From Podochytrium sp. JEL0797 (Eukaryota; Chytridiomycota; Chytridiomycetes; Chytridiales; Chytriomycetaceae): a stretch of 64,000 nucleotides of DNA. Under the pieces are notes generated by a model that was not told the DNA's origin, ran no database searches, and saw only the letters and a program-made list of their open reading frames with translations. The translations under genes were made by a program, and so were the position numbers. Below are positions 1 through 11,442 of this stretch, piece after piece. The stretch spans positions 89,366 to 153,365 of the forward strand of contig JADGJG010000003.1 in the NCBI GenBank assembly GCA_027596195.1, written 5' to 3'. Numbering within the stretch: the stretch's first letter is position 1; each line of letters starts with the position of its first letter.

Positions 1-972
1 CGGTGTATCATGGGAAGGTGTTTGCGAAGCGGGTTTTGTTGTTGAATCATTTGAAGGTGAGAGTTTGTTGGGAAGGAGAGGGGACACTTACGGATTTATT
101 CTCCTTCATATCGATTTATAGAGCCATATTGCGTTTAAACCGCATGTATGTGGAGAGTGTGGAAGTGAATTCAAATGGTGAGGAGGGTCTCGTCGTGAAT
201 CAATGACTAATGCTCGTTGGATTCCCTTGATTCCTTTGATCTGAAACACAGGCCGCATGACCTCAAAAAGCATCAACGCAAACATGATACTCCACTCGAC
301 TCGTCCAGCTCCTCCTCGAATGACCACCCGCCACGGAAAAGAGTGGATGTTAAAAAAGTGGCAGGACCTGGTCCATCCCATTCGCCACCACCTCCTCCTC
401 CACCGCCAATAGATTCCCACAGTGATCCAACAACCCCACATCACGCTTCTTCCTCGTATTTCGATTTGAATCAACACTCTACCGAATCTCTCGATCCCGT
501 TCGCCAATTGAGGCAGAGAGGGCTTGTTGGCGCCGCGGCTGCTACTCCGAGTTCTCTGTTTTCCTCTCCACCACCGACACTTGTCAAAATCGTGGCACCG
601 CCGCATCACACGCATTCCCCACTCCCGCCGTTCCTCCCTCCACAACGCAACTCGAGCAACTCGAATTACCACAACGACCATGCCGGATTTCGGTTCCTCA
701 AACCGCTTAGCGAAATTGCGGCCGCGAATGAACCGGCTTCCGTGGGTGCAGAGGAGGAGGACGGGGAGGATGTGGGGGGTGCCATGGCGATGGCGAGGAG
801 GCTTGGGCCGCAGCGGTATCAGATTTACATGAATTTCAAGCATCATCAGAAGATTGAGGAGAGCTTGTTTATTGAGAGGTTGGTGAGGGAGAGGAGGCAG
901 CAGCAGGTGCAGTTGCATGGGGAGAGTGTGAGTGTGGGGGAGGTGGAGGAGGTGAAAGAGGGAGGGGTGTGA
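1..972 (+). CDS. C2H2 zinc-finger protein, 5'-truncated by window edge
   Basis: Exons <1-56, 122-177 and 252-972; introns 57-121 and 178-251 are GT-AG, the second with a tgactaat branch-like site. The joined frame reads one finger half, then a full C2H2 finger of the form C-x2-C-x3-F-x5-L-x2-H-x3-H (CGECGSEF followed by HDLKKHQRKH), split across the second intron at the Trp codon. The rest is a low-complexity Ser/Pro/His-rich tail typical of transcription factors. It ends in a conserved block (RYQIYMNFKHHQKIEESLF) that recurs at the C-terminus of the next gene, so the two are tandem paralogues. A DNA-binding regulator is likely; target genes are unknown. The start codon and first finger lie outside the window. 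Confidence 0.82.
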
Positions 973-1169
973 TTTTTTTGGTTCGTTTGAATATATGGGT
1001 AGTAAATAGAGAATGTGGGAGAGGAGGTGCTGAAGACAAAGAAACAATGAAGAATGAAATTTTCCGCAACAATGTGGAACCTTGAGAAATTTTCGAACCT
1101 GCGTTTTTTTTCCAAATCTCTCCTGCAGTCACAGTTCCTCACCCTTACCGAGCCCACGACTGCGCCCAA

Positions 1170-2447
1170 ATGACCGACCCAGTGCCTGCCACCCAATCCT
1201 TTTCCTGCCTCTGGACAAAACGAGGCCCCACCGGCACCCGCGAGCCCTGCCTCCAAACCTTTCCCGACCCCGACACATTTACGGCCCACATCCACTCGGT
1301 GCATGTGGCCTCGAATAAAGTCAAGGGCGATATCAAATGCATGTGGTTGGACTGTGCGCGGGGGGACAAGGTGTTTCCGAAGCGAGCCCATCTGTGCAAT
1401 CATTTGACGGCGCATATGAGTTTTAAAGCGTTCGAGTGTGGAGAGTGTGGAGCGACTTTCAAGTGGGCGCATGATTGGGTAAATTGATTTCGGTTTGGGG
1501 GCGTATCAGTCGAGCTGTCAAATTTAATTTCGGCGAATTCTTTTTTTGGTTTGTAGAAGAAGCACTGTTTGAAGCAGCATGGAGCCGTTCCTGATCGAGA
1601 ACAGAAAAAAAAGGTCAAGAAAGTGGCGGCCCCTCGATCCAGTTCGCGTCGCAAACACAAGGAGTACTCCGCGTCGCCTTCCCCACCGCCAGCCGACTTT
1701 GACAGCTACCCCGACCAACAACACTCGGTGACACCTCCAATCGCATCCAACGAGGATTCTCAACAACAACCGGATACACTGTCATCCGACGACATGAACT
1801 TTTCGTTCACGGATCTCGCGCAAGAGGACCACCACAACATGACGTCTGCGTCGATCCTGGCGCTTTCGAACCAGATTTCAATGACTTCAGCGGCTTTGTT
1901 GGAGGCGAGCGCGTCTCCTGCTATATACCCTTCGTCGCAGCAGCACCAGGACACGATGGCTGCCATGTCGTTTTTGGAGTTTGATTCCCCACTTTTGACG
2001 CCACAGAGCACGTTTGCGAATACTATGGGCGGTGGTGGGGCTGGGGTGGGTGATTCGGGGGTGACTCCGCGGGATGGGTATGTGTCGAAGCCGGGGCCGA
2101 TGGGTCAGAGTCCCCGCGTCATGCCAGAAGGAATGATGCCCAGGAAACTCGGCCCTCAACAACAACAGCAAGGGAACCTGTCCCGGTTCTCCCTCCCCCA
2201 AGTCTCACACACCCCGATCCCATCCCACATGACCCTCAACGCGTCGTCACCCTCGCATCAGCAGCCTGTGTTTCAGAGTCTCGAGTTTATGGGGAGTCCA
2301 TTCGTGATGCCGTTTTTGGAGGGTGCGGGTGGGGTGGGACAGGGGTTGATGAATTTGACGCCGGCCCAGTATCATGCTTATTGTAATTTCAAGCAGCATC
2401 AGCAGATTCAGGAGGAGTTGTTTTTGGAGCATTTGATGAGGGGGTAA
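1170..2447 (+). CDS. C2H2 zinc-finger transcription-factor-like protein
   Basis: Exons 1170-1478 and 1557-2447 (399 aa), one phase-0 intron of 78 nt. Residues about 10-115 carry three adjacent C2H2-like fingers: a first one with CLW...C and H-x4-H, a second (CMWLDC...HLTAH), and a third (CGECGATF then HCLKQH) interrupted by the intron. The C-x4-C spacing of finger 2 recalls GLI/ZIC-type finger clusters, but I do not assign it to that family. The remainder is a Ser/Gln/Pro-rich disordered region, probably transactivating. It ends in YHAYCNFKQHQQIQEELF, matching the upstream gene's tail. The first ATG in frame with the fingers was chosen as start. The downstream gene is a third copy of the finger region. 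Confidence 0.85.
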
Positions 2448-2605
2448 AATAAATTTGATTTTTTTTGTTTCTCTCTTGCGTGGATGGTGTGTTACGCGTA
2501 CTAATAACCACCCCTCCCTCATTAACGTTATAGAGAAACAGAGAAGGAATGCTTCACATGACTCCATCAACTGAAAATTTTCTTTCTTTTTTCGAAACCT
2601 GAACC

Positions 2606-4845
2606 ATGCAGAACAACGCCCAGGACCTCGACTCTCCATCCTTGGCATCGCTGCGAGAATCCTTCGATGCCCAGGGAGGTGCTTCACAAACCCTCCTGGG
2701 CACCACCTCTACGCCACTGCAATACACGCCCGTGCAGGCATCCTCGGCGATCGTGAACACTCGTTCCTTGGGACAACCGACGAGTGCGGGAGGTGGTGCG
2801 GGCAGTGGGAGGGGGGCGTCTCCTGCCCCGAGTCATTTTACTTGTTTGTGGGCGGTGAGGCCGAATAGTCCGTGTTTGCAGGCGTTTACGGATCCAGGTA
2901 AGGGGGGGTTTGCTCATTGGGGAGATGGGGAGTGCTGAACGATTCGGTAGACGAATTCTACGCACACATTGCGGAACTCCATGTCGGCCGCAAAAGCATG
3001 GGCAACCTTACGCTCAATTGTCTGTGGATGGGGTGTGGGCATGGAGACCGGCCTTTTTCGAAGCGAGATCACATTGTGAGTCATTGTAGGGCTCATGTGC
3101 CGTTTAAGGCGAATGTGTGTGTGGATTGTAATGCGCAGTTTAAGTGTGAGTTGTTCTTGTTGTTGTTGTTTTGGTTGAGTTGGCGTTGGGAGGGAGGGGA
3201 GGGGGGGGGGGTGGTTGGATTCTATTTGGGGAAATTGGGGAAGGGTGCGATTACGTAACTAATTCGTGCTTGTTTTACTTGTTTATAGGGCCGCAGGATT
3301 TAAAGAAGCAGTTGAGTGGGGTTTCTTTGGTCGCGGAATAATCAACACTGCTGACAGGAAAAACTACACAGCTGCCTCAAACAAAACCACACGTTTGTCG
3401 ACCCTTCTGTCCGCTCCGATCGCCCTGGACCCTCCACGCTCGTGGTGGACCAAGAAACTGGCACGCCCATGATGAGGGAAGGTCCGAGGCTCACTGGGGG
3501 AACTCGGCGGTTGGGACGTGGCAGGGGTGGTGGGGTTGCGCAGTATGTGGGGACTTCGAGGAATAATAGTGCGGCGGTTTCGGAGGCGGGTACGGCGAGG
3601 GATTCGGTGGATGGGTTGTTGGCATTGGGTGGGAAGCAGCAGGGTGGGGAGATGGGGTATCGACAGCCGACGGTGATGCAGCAGCAGCAGTATTCGAATC
3701 AGGGACTGCCTTATTCGCAACAACAGCCGTTCACGACACATCAATCCCAGCAAGAGTTTCAGCAGCGACAGTTTGACCAGTTTCAGCAACAACAACAATT
3801 CGATCTCGATCAAATGCGGCAGCAACAGATTCAAAATCAGCAGCAGCAAATGTTTTCGCGGTCGTATCCGACGTATCCCGGTACCGGGGGTCCCAATATT
3901 CAACTCGATGTACCCACGCCACCTACGGCGCCTTTCATACCCCAATCCCCGGCCTTTGTGAATGTCCAACGACAGACTCTGACGCTGCAACACTTGTTGA
4001 ATAGTAACCCGAATACTCCCATGCCGAATCAACCCATGGCGAATTATCACCCGAGTCCGAGTTTTTTGAACCCGAATACTGCGTTTAAGGTTCCTGGGGG
4101 GATGGGATCCTTTACGCCGGGACCGCCGCCGGCGATGCAGACACCGCAGTTTGCGTATTCTGGGGAGGTGGGGGTGGGGAGGACGCAGTCGTTGGATATG
4201 GTGCAGCAGCAGCATCCGTTGCTTGTTCCGAGTCCCAACTTTAATCATGGATCGTTTGCAGCGGGGGGACGGTCGCCTCTCGTTCATGCGACTGGGGGCA
4301 GGAAACCGCATCCATACCGCGTGTCAACGGGGGGTGGAGTGAATAATGGGATGTTTAGTCCTGTTCCACCGGCGTTTTCGGGGATGGAGGCTGGGTTGGC
4401 GGGTGCGAGTCCGTTTGGTAAGAGGTCAGAGGGGGTGTTGCTGGGAAGGCAGATGCAGGAACGGAATTTTTTGAGGCAGCAGAGTTTGCAGCAGCAGCAG
4501 CAAGGGGTTGTGGCGCCGCAGACTCCTCAACAGTTTTTGGAAGGGTTTGGGATTACTTCTGTGGCGGGGCAAGGTGCGGGAGGTGGTGGTGGGGGTGTGA
4601 TGGCGGGGTTCGCGAGTCCCATGATTGGAGGCGGGTTTGGGATGCGGGATGTGGAGGCGGATATTTTAGCGGATGTGGATGGGTTGTTGGCGGGAGGGAT
4701 TTTGGGGGAGGAGGTTGTGAGTACGCCGACTGTGGTGAATGGGGCTGGGTTTGGGGAAGGGTTGTTGAGTCAGGCGTATGGAATGATTGGAGGGGATTTT
4801 GCGGGAGGGGAGTTTGGGAAGGCGGGGGTGGATGATTTGTTTTGA
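2606..4845 (+). CDS. C2H2 zinc-finger protein with polyGln region
   Basis: Exons 2606-2897, 2951-3145, 3289-3310 and 3372-4845 (660 aa). Fingers 1-3 align with the two upstream genes: CLW..., then CLWMGC...HCRAH, then CVDCNAQF...KKHCLKQNH. The third finger is cut by two introns around a 22-nt microexon. Using 3311-3371 as the last intron restores the KKHCLKQ match with the neighbour and keeps the frame open; without it a stop follows at once. The finger-3 histidine spacing is H-x5-H, so zinc binding there may be weak. The C-terminal two thirds is Gln/Gly/Pro-rich with runs of CAG codons (about 3680-3860 and 4490-4500) and lacks the NFK-HQ tail motif of its paralogues. Likely a nuclear regulator. 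Confidence 0.82.
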
Positions 4846-5038
4846 TTGGTGTGTGTGTAGTTTTGAATATAGGTAAATGGACGATCACCTGGTAATTACC
4901 CATTGATGGGTGATGGGAAAGGGGATCCCTCACCAAGCACGTCAGATCACAGAAATTTCATTCGCATGGAGTTGCGCGTGTTTCGCAAAAAGGGATTGGT
5001 TAAATTGTAATTCCGCAGAATCACATTTTCAACCCCAA

Positions 5039-6564
5039 ATGGACATTGCGATCCTCGTCTCTCTTGTCCTGGCGAATGGGGCAGCCGCGCAAGGCCCGCA
5101 GATCGACGTGACTTCCGCCTCCGCGGTCACCAAGGCCGCCACGGCCGCAATGCCCTTTCTCAAACAGTTCTACACTTCGCCACAACAGGATGGCAGTTGG
5201 GACCAGACCATTGTCCAGGTGACCCGTTGCCATTCAACCTGTTAAATACTGTAAACTAACGTGGTCTCTCGCGCAACAGTGGCACGAGTCTGCGATTTAT
5301 TGGGACCAGTTCTACCATTACGCATCGTACTCGGGAGACTCGTCGTACAACTCGTTTGTGGATGGGCAGTTGCTTTTGGGCACGGTTGGAGGGGACTTTC
5401 TCGACGGGAATTCATCGATTCTTGGAATTTCGGGTGAGTTGCTTTTTGTTCTTGCATGGAGAAGATGGATTGGTTTCTCACTTTCTATTGTTTAGGTCGG
5501 TGGAATGATGATATTGGGTGGTGGGCTTTGGCGAGTGAGTCCCGTGCCCCCTTATTTTGCCCCTTTTGTGTTCAACTCGCTGAACACTCGTTTCAGCCAC
5601 AACTGCCGCCGAACATTTTGGAGTTTCAGCCATCATTGACCCTTCACAAGCGGGCAACAACAACCCAACTTACTTTGGCACCGCCAACATGACGTACCAC
5701 GAAATGCTGGATCAATGGGACACGACGCAATGTGGTGGAGGGATTTATTGGTCGCGGAATCGACAGTCGACTGTGGTCAATCAGCTTTACTACAAATCCA
5801 CCATCTCGAACGCGGAACACATGGACATGGGAGCCCGAATGTACGCTTTGACGGGAGACAAGAGTTATCTTACGTGGTTCAACACAATCTACGCGTGGCT
5901 CAAGAGCTCTGGAATCATTGCAGCGGATTACACCGTCTGGGATGGATTGGACACGCGCGGATGTGTCCTCAGCAAGGATCAATACTCGTACCATTCTGCG
6001 GAACTCATTTCAGCTATGGCCGTCATGTACAACGCGACGCAACAACAGAGTTACTTGACTGAGGCGCACGCCCATTTCGCACACGTGCAAAAGTTTTTCA
6101 CGAATGCGCAGGGGGTGTTGTATGACCCGCAGTGTGTGGCGGCTGGGGCTTGTAAGTCTCCTACGGGGTTCTTGTGGGCTTTGTATAGAGCGTTGGGGAC
6201 TTTGCATGGGGTTACGACGGATGCGGCAGTCAAGACCGGGATTGAGACTGTGTTGAGGGCGAGTGCGACTGCGAATTTCAAGACGTGTCAGGTGAATTGG
6301 AATTGTGTGAATGTGTTGCCGGCTGGGACGCAGTACACGTTGGCGAATGGGACGAATCCGAGGGCGCAGATTGAGACGGTGGCGTTGTTGAATGCGTTGG
6401 CGGTGGTGAATGGGGTGAGTGTGGAGAAGGGGGTTTCGCAGAGTGGAGCGGGTGTTGGGGCGAGTGCGACTGTGACGACCAAGAGTGGGGTGGGGAGGAG
6501 TCGCGTTGTGGGGTGGTTGGGTGGGGTTGTTGCTGTTGCTGTTGCTGGGTTGATGGTTATTTGA
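5039..6564 (+). CDS. GH76 alpha-1,6-mannanase-like (Dfg5/Dcw1-type) protein, copy 1
   Basis: Exons 5039-5218, 5280-5433, 5496-5534 and 5597-6564 (446 aa). The N-terminus is a signal peptide (MDIAILVSLVLANGAAAQ). The GH76 signature is present: WHESAIYW, then RWNDDIGWW with the paired aspartates reported as catalytic in this family, then CGGGIYWSRNR and NGTNPRAQ near the end of the fold. The C-terminus is a small-residue stretch followed by a hydrophobic tail with no basic end, as expected for a GPI anchor. Family members hydrolyse alpha-1,6-mannan or, in yeast, are thought to transfer GPI glycans to wall polymer; which applies here is not shown. It is the first of 11 copies and belongs with copy 2 rather than with the main array. 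Confidence 0.93.
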
Positions 6565-6687
6565 GGGGCTCTCGATCATCTCTGATGCTGTTTCTCTCTC
6601 TCTGTTTATTATGTGGCATGTTTTCCTTAAATCCTTGATGTAATTGTTATTTTTTGTATTCTCTCCCCTGAGCTCTCCCACAACCCT

Positions 6688-7144
6688 TCATCCCTCTTCC
6701 TGCTTCGCCTCCGAAACGCGCTTCAACCCCTCCAACCACTCCTGATGTCTCTTCTCCATAATCCCAGCAAACACACTCGCCACCGACGGCGAAACCCCCG
6801 TCTGTCCTTCCTCCGTTACCACCGTGACCCCCTTCCCCTCCCCCACGGGATCGTTCCGAACCATGCGATTCTCTTTTCTGGGATGAATTCTTGGACTTGG
6901 GCGTCTACGTGGACAAAGACGGTGTGGTGGAGAGGATGGCGGGGGAGTCGCGGATTGCCATGTCGGAGTAGAAGGTGGGCCAGGCGTGCGGGTGGGTGAG
7001 GTGGTGCCAGATTGTGGAGGTTGGGGCGTGGATTGTGATTTCGTTGTAGGAGTAGTTGGAGGCTTGGGTGGGAGAGAATTTGGGGTTGGGCCAGGGGTAG
7101 AGGAGGGTTGTGTCTTGACGTTCTTGGACGGTGATAAGCGGCAT
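6688..7144 (-). pseudogene. SRPBCC/START-like protein, frameshifted remnant
   Basis: Read on the reverse strand, three overlapping frames give consecutive pieces of an SRPBCC-type ligand-binding protein. First ATG at 7144, with YNEITIHAPTSTIWHHL and WPTFYSDM. Then, after a frame change near 6920, FVHVDAQVQEFIPEKRIAWFG. Then, after a second change near 6840, VTVVTEEGQTG and HQEWLEGLKRVSEA to the stop at 6688. The order of motifs is right for the family. The segment between the AW-G and TEE motifs is too short, so internal sequence is also lost. There is no room for introns at the frame changes. It is most simply a decayed gene; sequencing errors could explain frame jumps but not the missing middle. 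Confidence 0.65.
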
Positions 7145-7797
7145 CTTATAGTGTGTGGATCGGATCTCCTCAATTACAAACAAAACGCGATATGAATTCA
7201 ATTCATGGTCCTTCAGATCACCTTTGAATATACATAACACGCAAGAATACAAGGATCATTGGATAATAATTAGCATCAAACCATAACGCTTGAAACAACC
7301 GAGGACAGTGTTGGAATATCCAATAAAAGAAGTCAGGATTCTACGGGATTCCTGTTCCAACAGAAAACGCTTCTTCCAGATTTTGCCAAACATCAGCTGC
7401 TGGTGTGGTGCCGTTTGCAACAGCAGGACTTTTTGGAATTTTGGGGGGAAAGGATTAGTTCGATTTCCACGCTTTTAAGAAGAAATGTCTTCAAAGATGA
7501 GCTTAATTATGAAGGAATTCCTGCTTTGTCCGTGCGTTGTTGGGCGCGCTTGCACGAAAATTCCCTAAAAAATCCCTCACTCTCTGTTTCAGCAATTGAT
7601 CTAAAAGTGATTAGCGAATTCGGCCGAGTTGGACTGGGCATTACGTTGTCGCTGGGCATGAGTCAGTGGTGGCGGCTGTGCCAATCAGGTGATGAACTTG
7701 GCTCGACGAAAAGTCAAATTTTGAAAAAGGTTCAAACGCTGCCAAATACAAAAGCCGGCAATGATACGTCACAGATATCTCCCAAAAAAAGAGCAAC
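7145..7797. other. Intergenic, no gene recognised
   Basis: About 650 nt between the SRPBCC remnant and GH76 copy 2. It holds AT-rich stretches and an open frame on + (7403-7810) that runs into the next start codon but has no coding character or recognisable motif. It probably carries the promoter of GH76 copy 2. Confidence 0.5.
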
Positions 7798-9187
7798 ATG
7801 CACCTCATGAACATCCTTCCCCTCATCTTGGCAAGCGCCGCTGCTGCCCAAGGACCCCAAATCACCCTCACCTCCGAAGACGCTGTCGTCTCGGCCGCAA
7901 CGGATGCCATGCCATTCATGAAAGAGTTCTACACCTCACCCGCCATGGACGGAGCGTGGGACGAAACGATTGTGCAGTGGCATGAGAGTGCGCTCTACTG
8001 GAACATGTTTTTCGATTACATTGGATACTCGAAGAACAACGAGTACAACGATTGGATCAGTGGGCAGTGGTTGTTGGCGACTGTGGGCGGTGACTTCTTG
8101 GATGGCAATAGCACGATTCTGGGACTTGCTGGTGAGTTTGTCATGTGGGATTGTAATATCAAGCCCGTTATTGATCGATTAGAATTTTTTTCATCATACA
8201 GGCCGTTGGAACGACGATATTGGATGGTGGGCGCTTGCTAGTATGACTGCCGCTGAACTCTGGGGTCGCTCAGCCATCGTGGCGCCAAACAACCCCGGCC
8301 ACAACAACCCCACCTACTTCAGCGTCACCAACATGACATACTACGAAATGCTCGACCAATGGACCGATTCGTGCGGTGGAGGCATCTACTGGTCTCGCAA
8401 CCGAAACTCCAACATTGCGAACCAGAAGTACTACAAGTCTAGCATCACGAATGCGGAGCACATGGAGTTGAGTGCGCGGTTGTTTGCCATGACGCAGGAT
8501 TCTGTGTATTTGACTTGGTTCAATGAGGTGAATGATTGGATGAAGTCGTCGGGGATTATTACGGCCGATTACACTGTTTGGGACGGGTTGGACACTCAAG
8601 AGGGATGTCACCTCAGTCAGTTGCAGTACTCGTATGCGTCTTCGGAGCTCGTGTCGGCCTTGGCCATCATGTACAACACGACTCAAAACGCGGTCTACCT
8701 CACGGAAGCTCATGGCCACTTTGCTCGCATCCAATCTTACTTTACCAATTCGGCTGGTATCTTGTACGACCCGGGTTGCGAGGCGAAGGGGTCTTGCAAG
8801 TCTCCCACTGGATTCTTGTGGCCCGTGTACCGCTCCCTCTCGGTTCTCCATGGAATCACGCCGAATGCGACCGTCAAGAAGGATGTGGAGACGCTGTTGA
8901 CCACGAGTGCGGCGTTTTACTTCAAATCGTGCCAAAACAACTGGGACTGCATTGACGTGTTGCCCGCAGGGACCCAATACACCATGGCGAACGGGACCAA
9001 CCCGCGTCAGCAGTTTGAGATTGTGTCTCTGTTGAACGCGTTGGCGGTCGTGAATGGTGCGACGGTGGACAAGGATGTGACTCCCGGTACGGGTGTTGCG
9101 ACTGCGACTGCCACGACTAAAAGTGGCGCGACGCGTGTGATGATGTGGGGAGGTGTTGTGGCTGCGTTGTTTGTTTTGTTTTTCTGA
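7798..9187 (+). CDS. GH76 mannanase-like protein, copy 2
   Basis: Exons 7798-8131 and 8202-9187 (439 aa). It aligns with copy 1 along its whole length: signal peptide MHLMNILPLILASAAAAQ, WHESALYW, RWNDDIGWW with the catalytic Asp pair, CGGGIYWSRNR, NGTNPRQQFE, and a hydrophobic GPI-type end (ending ALFVLFF). Only one intron remains; the positions of two copy-1 introns (after the TIVQ codons and after WWALA) are fused in frame, so introns were lost here or gained in copy 1. The remaining intron sits at the same Gly codon as the second intron of copy 1. An in-frame ATG four codons downstream is an alternative start with a slightly shorter signal peptide. Confidence 0.93.
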
Positions 9188-9224
9188 TTTTGGTCTGAGG
9201 GAGGCCATTAGAATTCTGTCATGT

Positions 9225-9230
9225 AATAAA
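9225..9230 (+). terminator. Poly(A) signal AATAAA
   Basis: AATAAA about 38 nt after the stop of GH76 copy 2, a good position for its cleavage/polyadenylation signal. Confidence 0.5.
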
Positions 9231-9291
9231 CTATTCAGCATTGATTTTTCGAATTATTAACCTTGTAAATATTTGTCACATTTTCTCCCGA

Positions 9292-11044
9292 ATGCGCCCC
9301 ACCCAGTCATCCCCCTTATTGAGTCACACCCAACGGAATGGCCACACCACCAGCCACACATCCTTTCCCACCAACCGCTTTGCCATCGCCGCCCGCCACG
9401 TCCAGGCAGCCATCCGCATACAAAAAAACCACCGCCATCTGGCTGACATCAAGATGAGCGAGAAGACCAATCGACCTGCCGGAATCAACCTCGCTTACCC
9501 CCCAGACTATCTCAGCCATATGGATCCTTCGGATTCCTCCGCTATTACTGTTGTGGACTATTGCGACACTGCGATCGAAGCAACCGTTCTTTCCAACGAA
9601 ACTCTCCCTGCCTTTCTCAAACAGCCACGCAAGGAATGGTCCAAGGTGCGATGGATCAACATGCAGCACTTGTCGCTTTCGGCCATGACCACCCTGAGTC
9701 TCCACTTCCGTCTGCACCCGCTGACCATCGAGGATGTGTTCCATCTGCCCCAGAGAATCAAGGCCGATTTTCTCGAGAACCATCTGTATGTGTCCATGCT
9801 GTTGCCGCTGATCAAGATGCCCTCAGGATTCGCGAATTGTGGAATCGTGAAGGAATACGATGTGGAGGGATTGCCCGTGTTATTTGAGGGTCACCAGGCC
9901 AAGATGAAGGGCGTGCGAATGCCAACGGCTGAGTTGGAGCAGCTCGTGCGTCCAGATGTCTATCTCGAAGAGTGTTCCTTCTTTTTACTCGAGAATGGTG
10001 CGTTTCTGTCGCGTGTTTGATTGCGAGTTTCCTGATATTCCTGGATCGCGAAATCCAGGCGTCATTCTCTCCATCTTTCAAAACTCGGGCCGTCAAATCA
10101 CCGACCGCCTGCTCGAAACCCTTTATGGTGCGCAACCGCCTTCACCCTCTGGGACACCATCCATTTCTGCTGGAACCAAACGGGTCGAAACTCCACTTCC
10201 CGAGTTTCTCAACGCGCTCAAACGCTCGGCCGACAACTCCCGTCTCACGACCCTCCGTAAATCCAACGACCGCAGTTTCCTGCTCCATTCTCTCATGGAC
10301 GGCGTCGTGGACCACTATTTTGTGCTTTCCGAGTTTTATGAACGCCAGATTGGGGCAATTCAGGATGCCGTGCTGGATCGGCCGAAAGCGAGTTATACCA
10401 AGACGTTGCATTTGATTTTGAAGGAAGTGAGTATGATTCGGCGCAGGTTGCAACCTACCGAGAAGCTGCTGATTACGTTGAAGGATGATCAATATGAAGG
10501 TGAGTGGAATGGGGCACAAAGCCAGGCAGAATTGCTGGGTCTTCGATTCTCATCCGTTTTTTTCTTCTTACAGACCATTTGGCAAAATCGTGCGCAAATC
10601 TTGCTGCATCAAGCAAATCTGATCCCGAACGGATGATTTCGAAACTCACCAAGACGTATTTTGCTGACGTGTTGGATCACTGCTGGACGGTTTTGGAAGA
10701 GCTGTCAGCGATAGAGCAAACGGCTTCGCAATTGATTGATTTGGTTTGTTCATTATCCAAGTTTGTGAGGCCACTGTCACTGACGCGTTCATTCACCAAT
10801 TCAAAAAACACAGACATTCAACATGATATCACACCAAACCAACGAAAACATGAAAATCCTGAACGTGATCTCGTTTGTGTTTCTCCCCATCACGTTTCTG
10901 GCGGGCGTGTATGGCATGAACTTTATTGATTTCCCCGAGTTGCAATACGGGCTTGGGGTGTTGTATTTCTGGATCTTGGCTTCGTTGCTGATTGTTGCGA
11001 GTTTGGGGTTGTCGTATCGGATGGGGTTGTTGGGGTCTTCGTGA
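9292..11044 (+). CDS. CorA-type Mg2+ transporter
   Basis: Exons 9292-9997, 10059-10499, 10574-10743 and 10814-11044 (515 aa). The N-terminal cytosolic domain shows the CorA hallmarks VRWINMQHL and LHPLTIEDVFH. The end of the long helix leads into TFNMISHQTNENMKIL, followed by the first membrane helix and the diagnostic GMN motif at about residues 473-475, then a second membrane helix. Two C-terminal helices with GMN define the pentameric Mg2+ (or other divalent) channel family. Exon 4 was placed by continuing the family-typical N-x-N-MK stretch in frame. A Ser/Gly-rich loop (about residues 265-280) interrupts the cytosolic domain. The long basic N-terminus could be an extension or, less likely, a mitochondrial presequence; plasma- or vacuolar-membrane location is not decided. 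Confidence 0.9.
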
Positions 11045-11442
11045 CTGTTTTTTGTGTAGACGGCTTTAAAATTCGATGTACCCATGTTATTTCTCTCTTT
11101 TTCTTGACTTCAAACGGGGAGTGGAGTGTGGGGAATGCAACCCACAATGTCGGTCACATAGTGTTCGCCTTATACATATACATGTATAGTAATTATACGT
11201 ATATTAATGCGTATAATTTTGATACCAAAAACTAGTATATATGTATACTTCCGTTTAAGATGTAATTATTTTAATTAAAGTAGGACTAGGGGAGTGGTCA
11301 ACGTGAAAAGCGAAGGTCCTCTTAGAAAGGTGGATGTTGGGTGCGGGTGCACTTTTTTCTTTCTTTCGGAAGCGAATACAAAGGGGTAAGGGAAACAATG
11401 AATTTTGCAAAAAATTTGCACAATCGAATCACGTCTCCGTCG
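11045..11442. other. AT-rich intergenic spacer
   Basis: No gene seen. 11160-11280 is strongly AT-rich with repeated TATA/ATAC steps. An ATG at 11398 is in frame with the downstream 7TM gene and could add 15 residues, but its relatives start at the equivalent of 11443. Confidence 0.5.

Noticed and set aside
106..1047. Long reverse-strand open frame opposite the first zinc-finger gene
   Set aside because: It is antisense to a well-supported spliced gene; its His/Pro/Leu-rich translation is the mirror of Ser/Pro/Gln codons and shows no family motif.
3364..4311. 315-codon reverse open frame
   Set aside because: Antisense shadow of the Gln-rich exon of the third zinc-finger gene; Leu/Arg-rich low complexity.
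7403..7810. 135-codon forward frame before GH76 copy 2
   Set aside because: Overlaps the real start codon in another frame; no motif or splice partner.
8270..9241. 323-codon reverse open frame
   Set aside because: Antisense to GH76 copy 2, whose forward frame has signal peptide and catalytic motifs.
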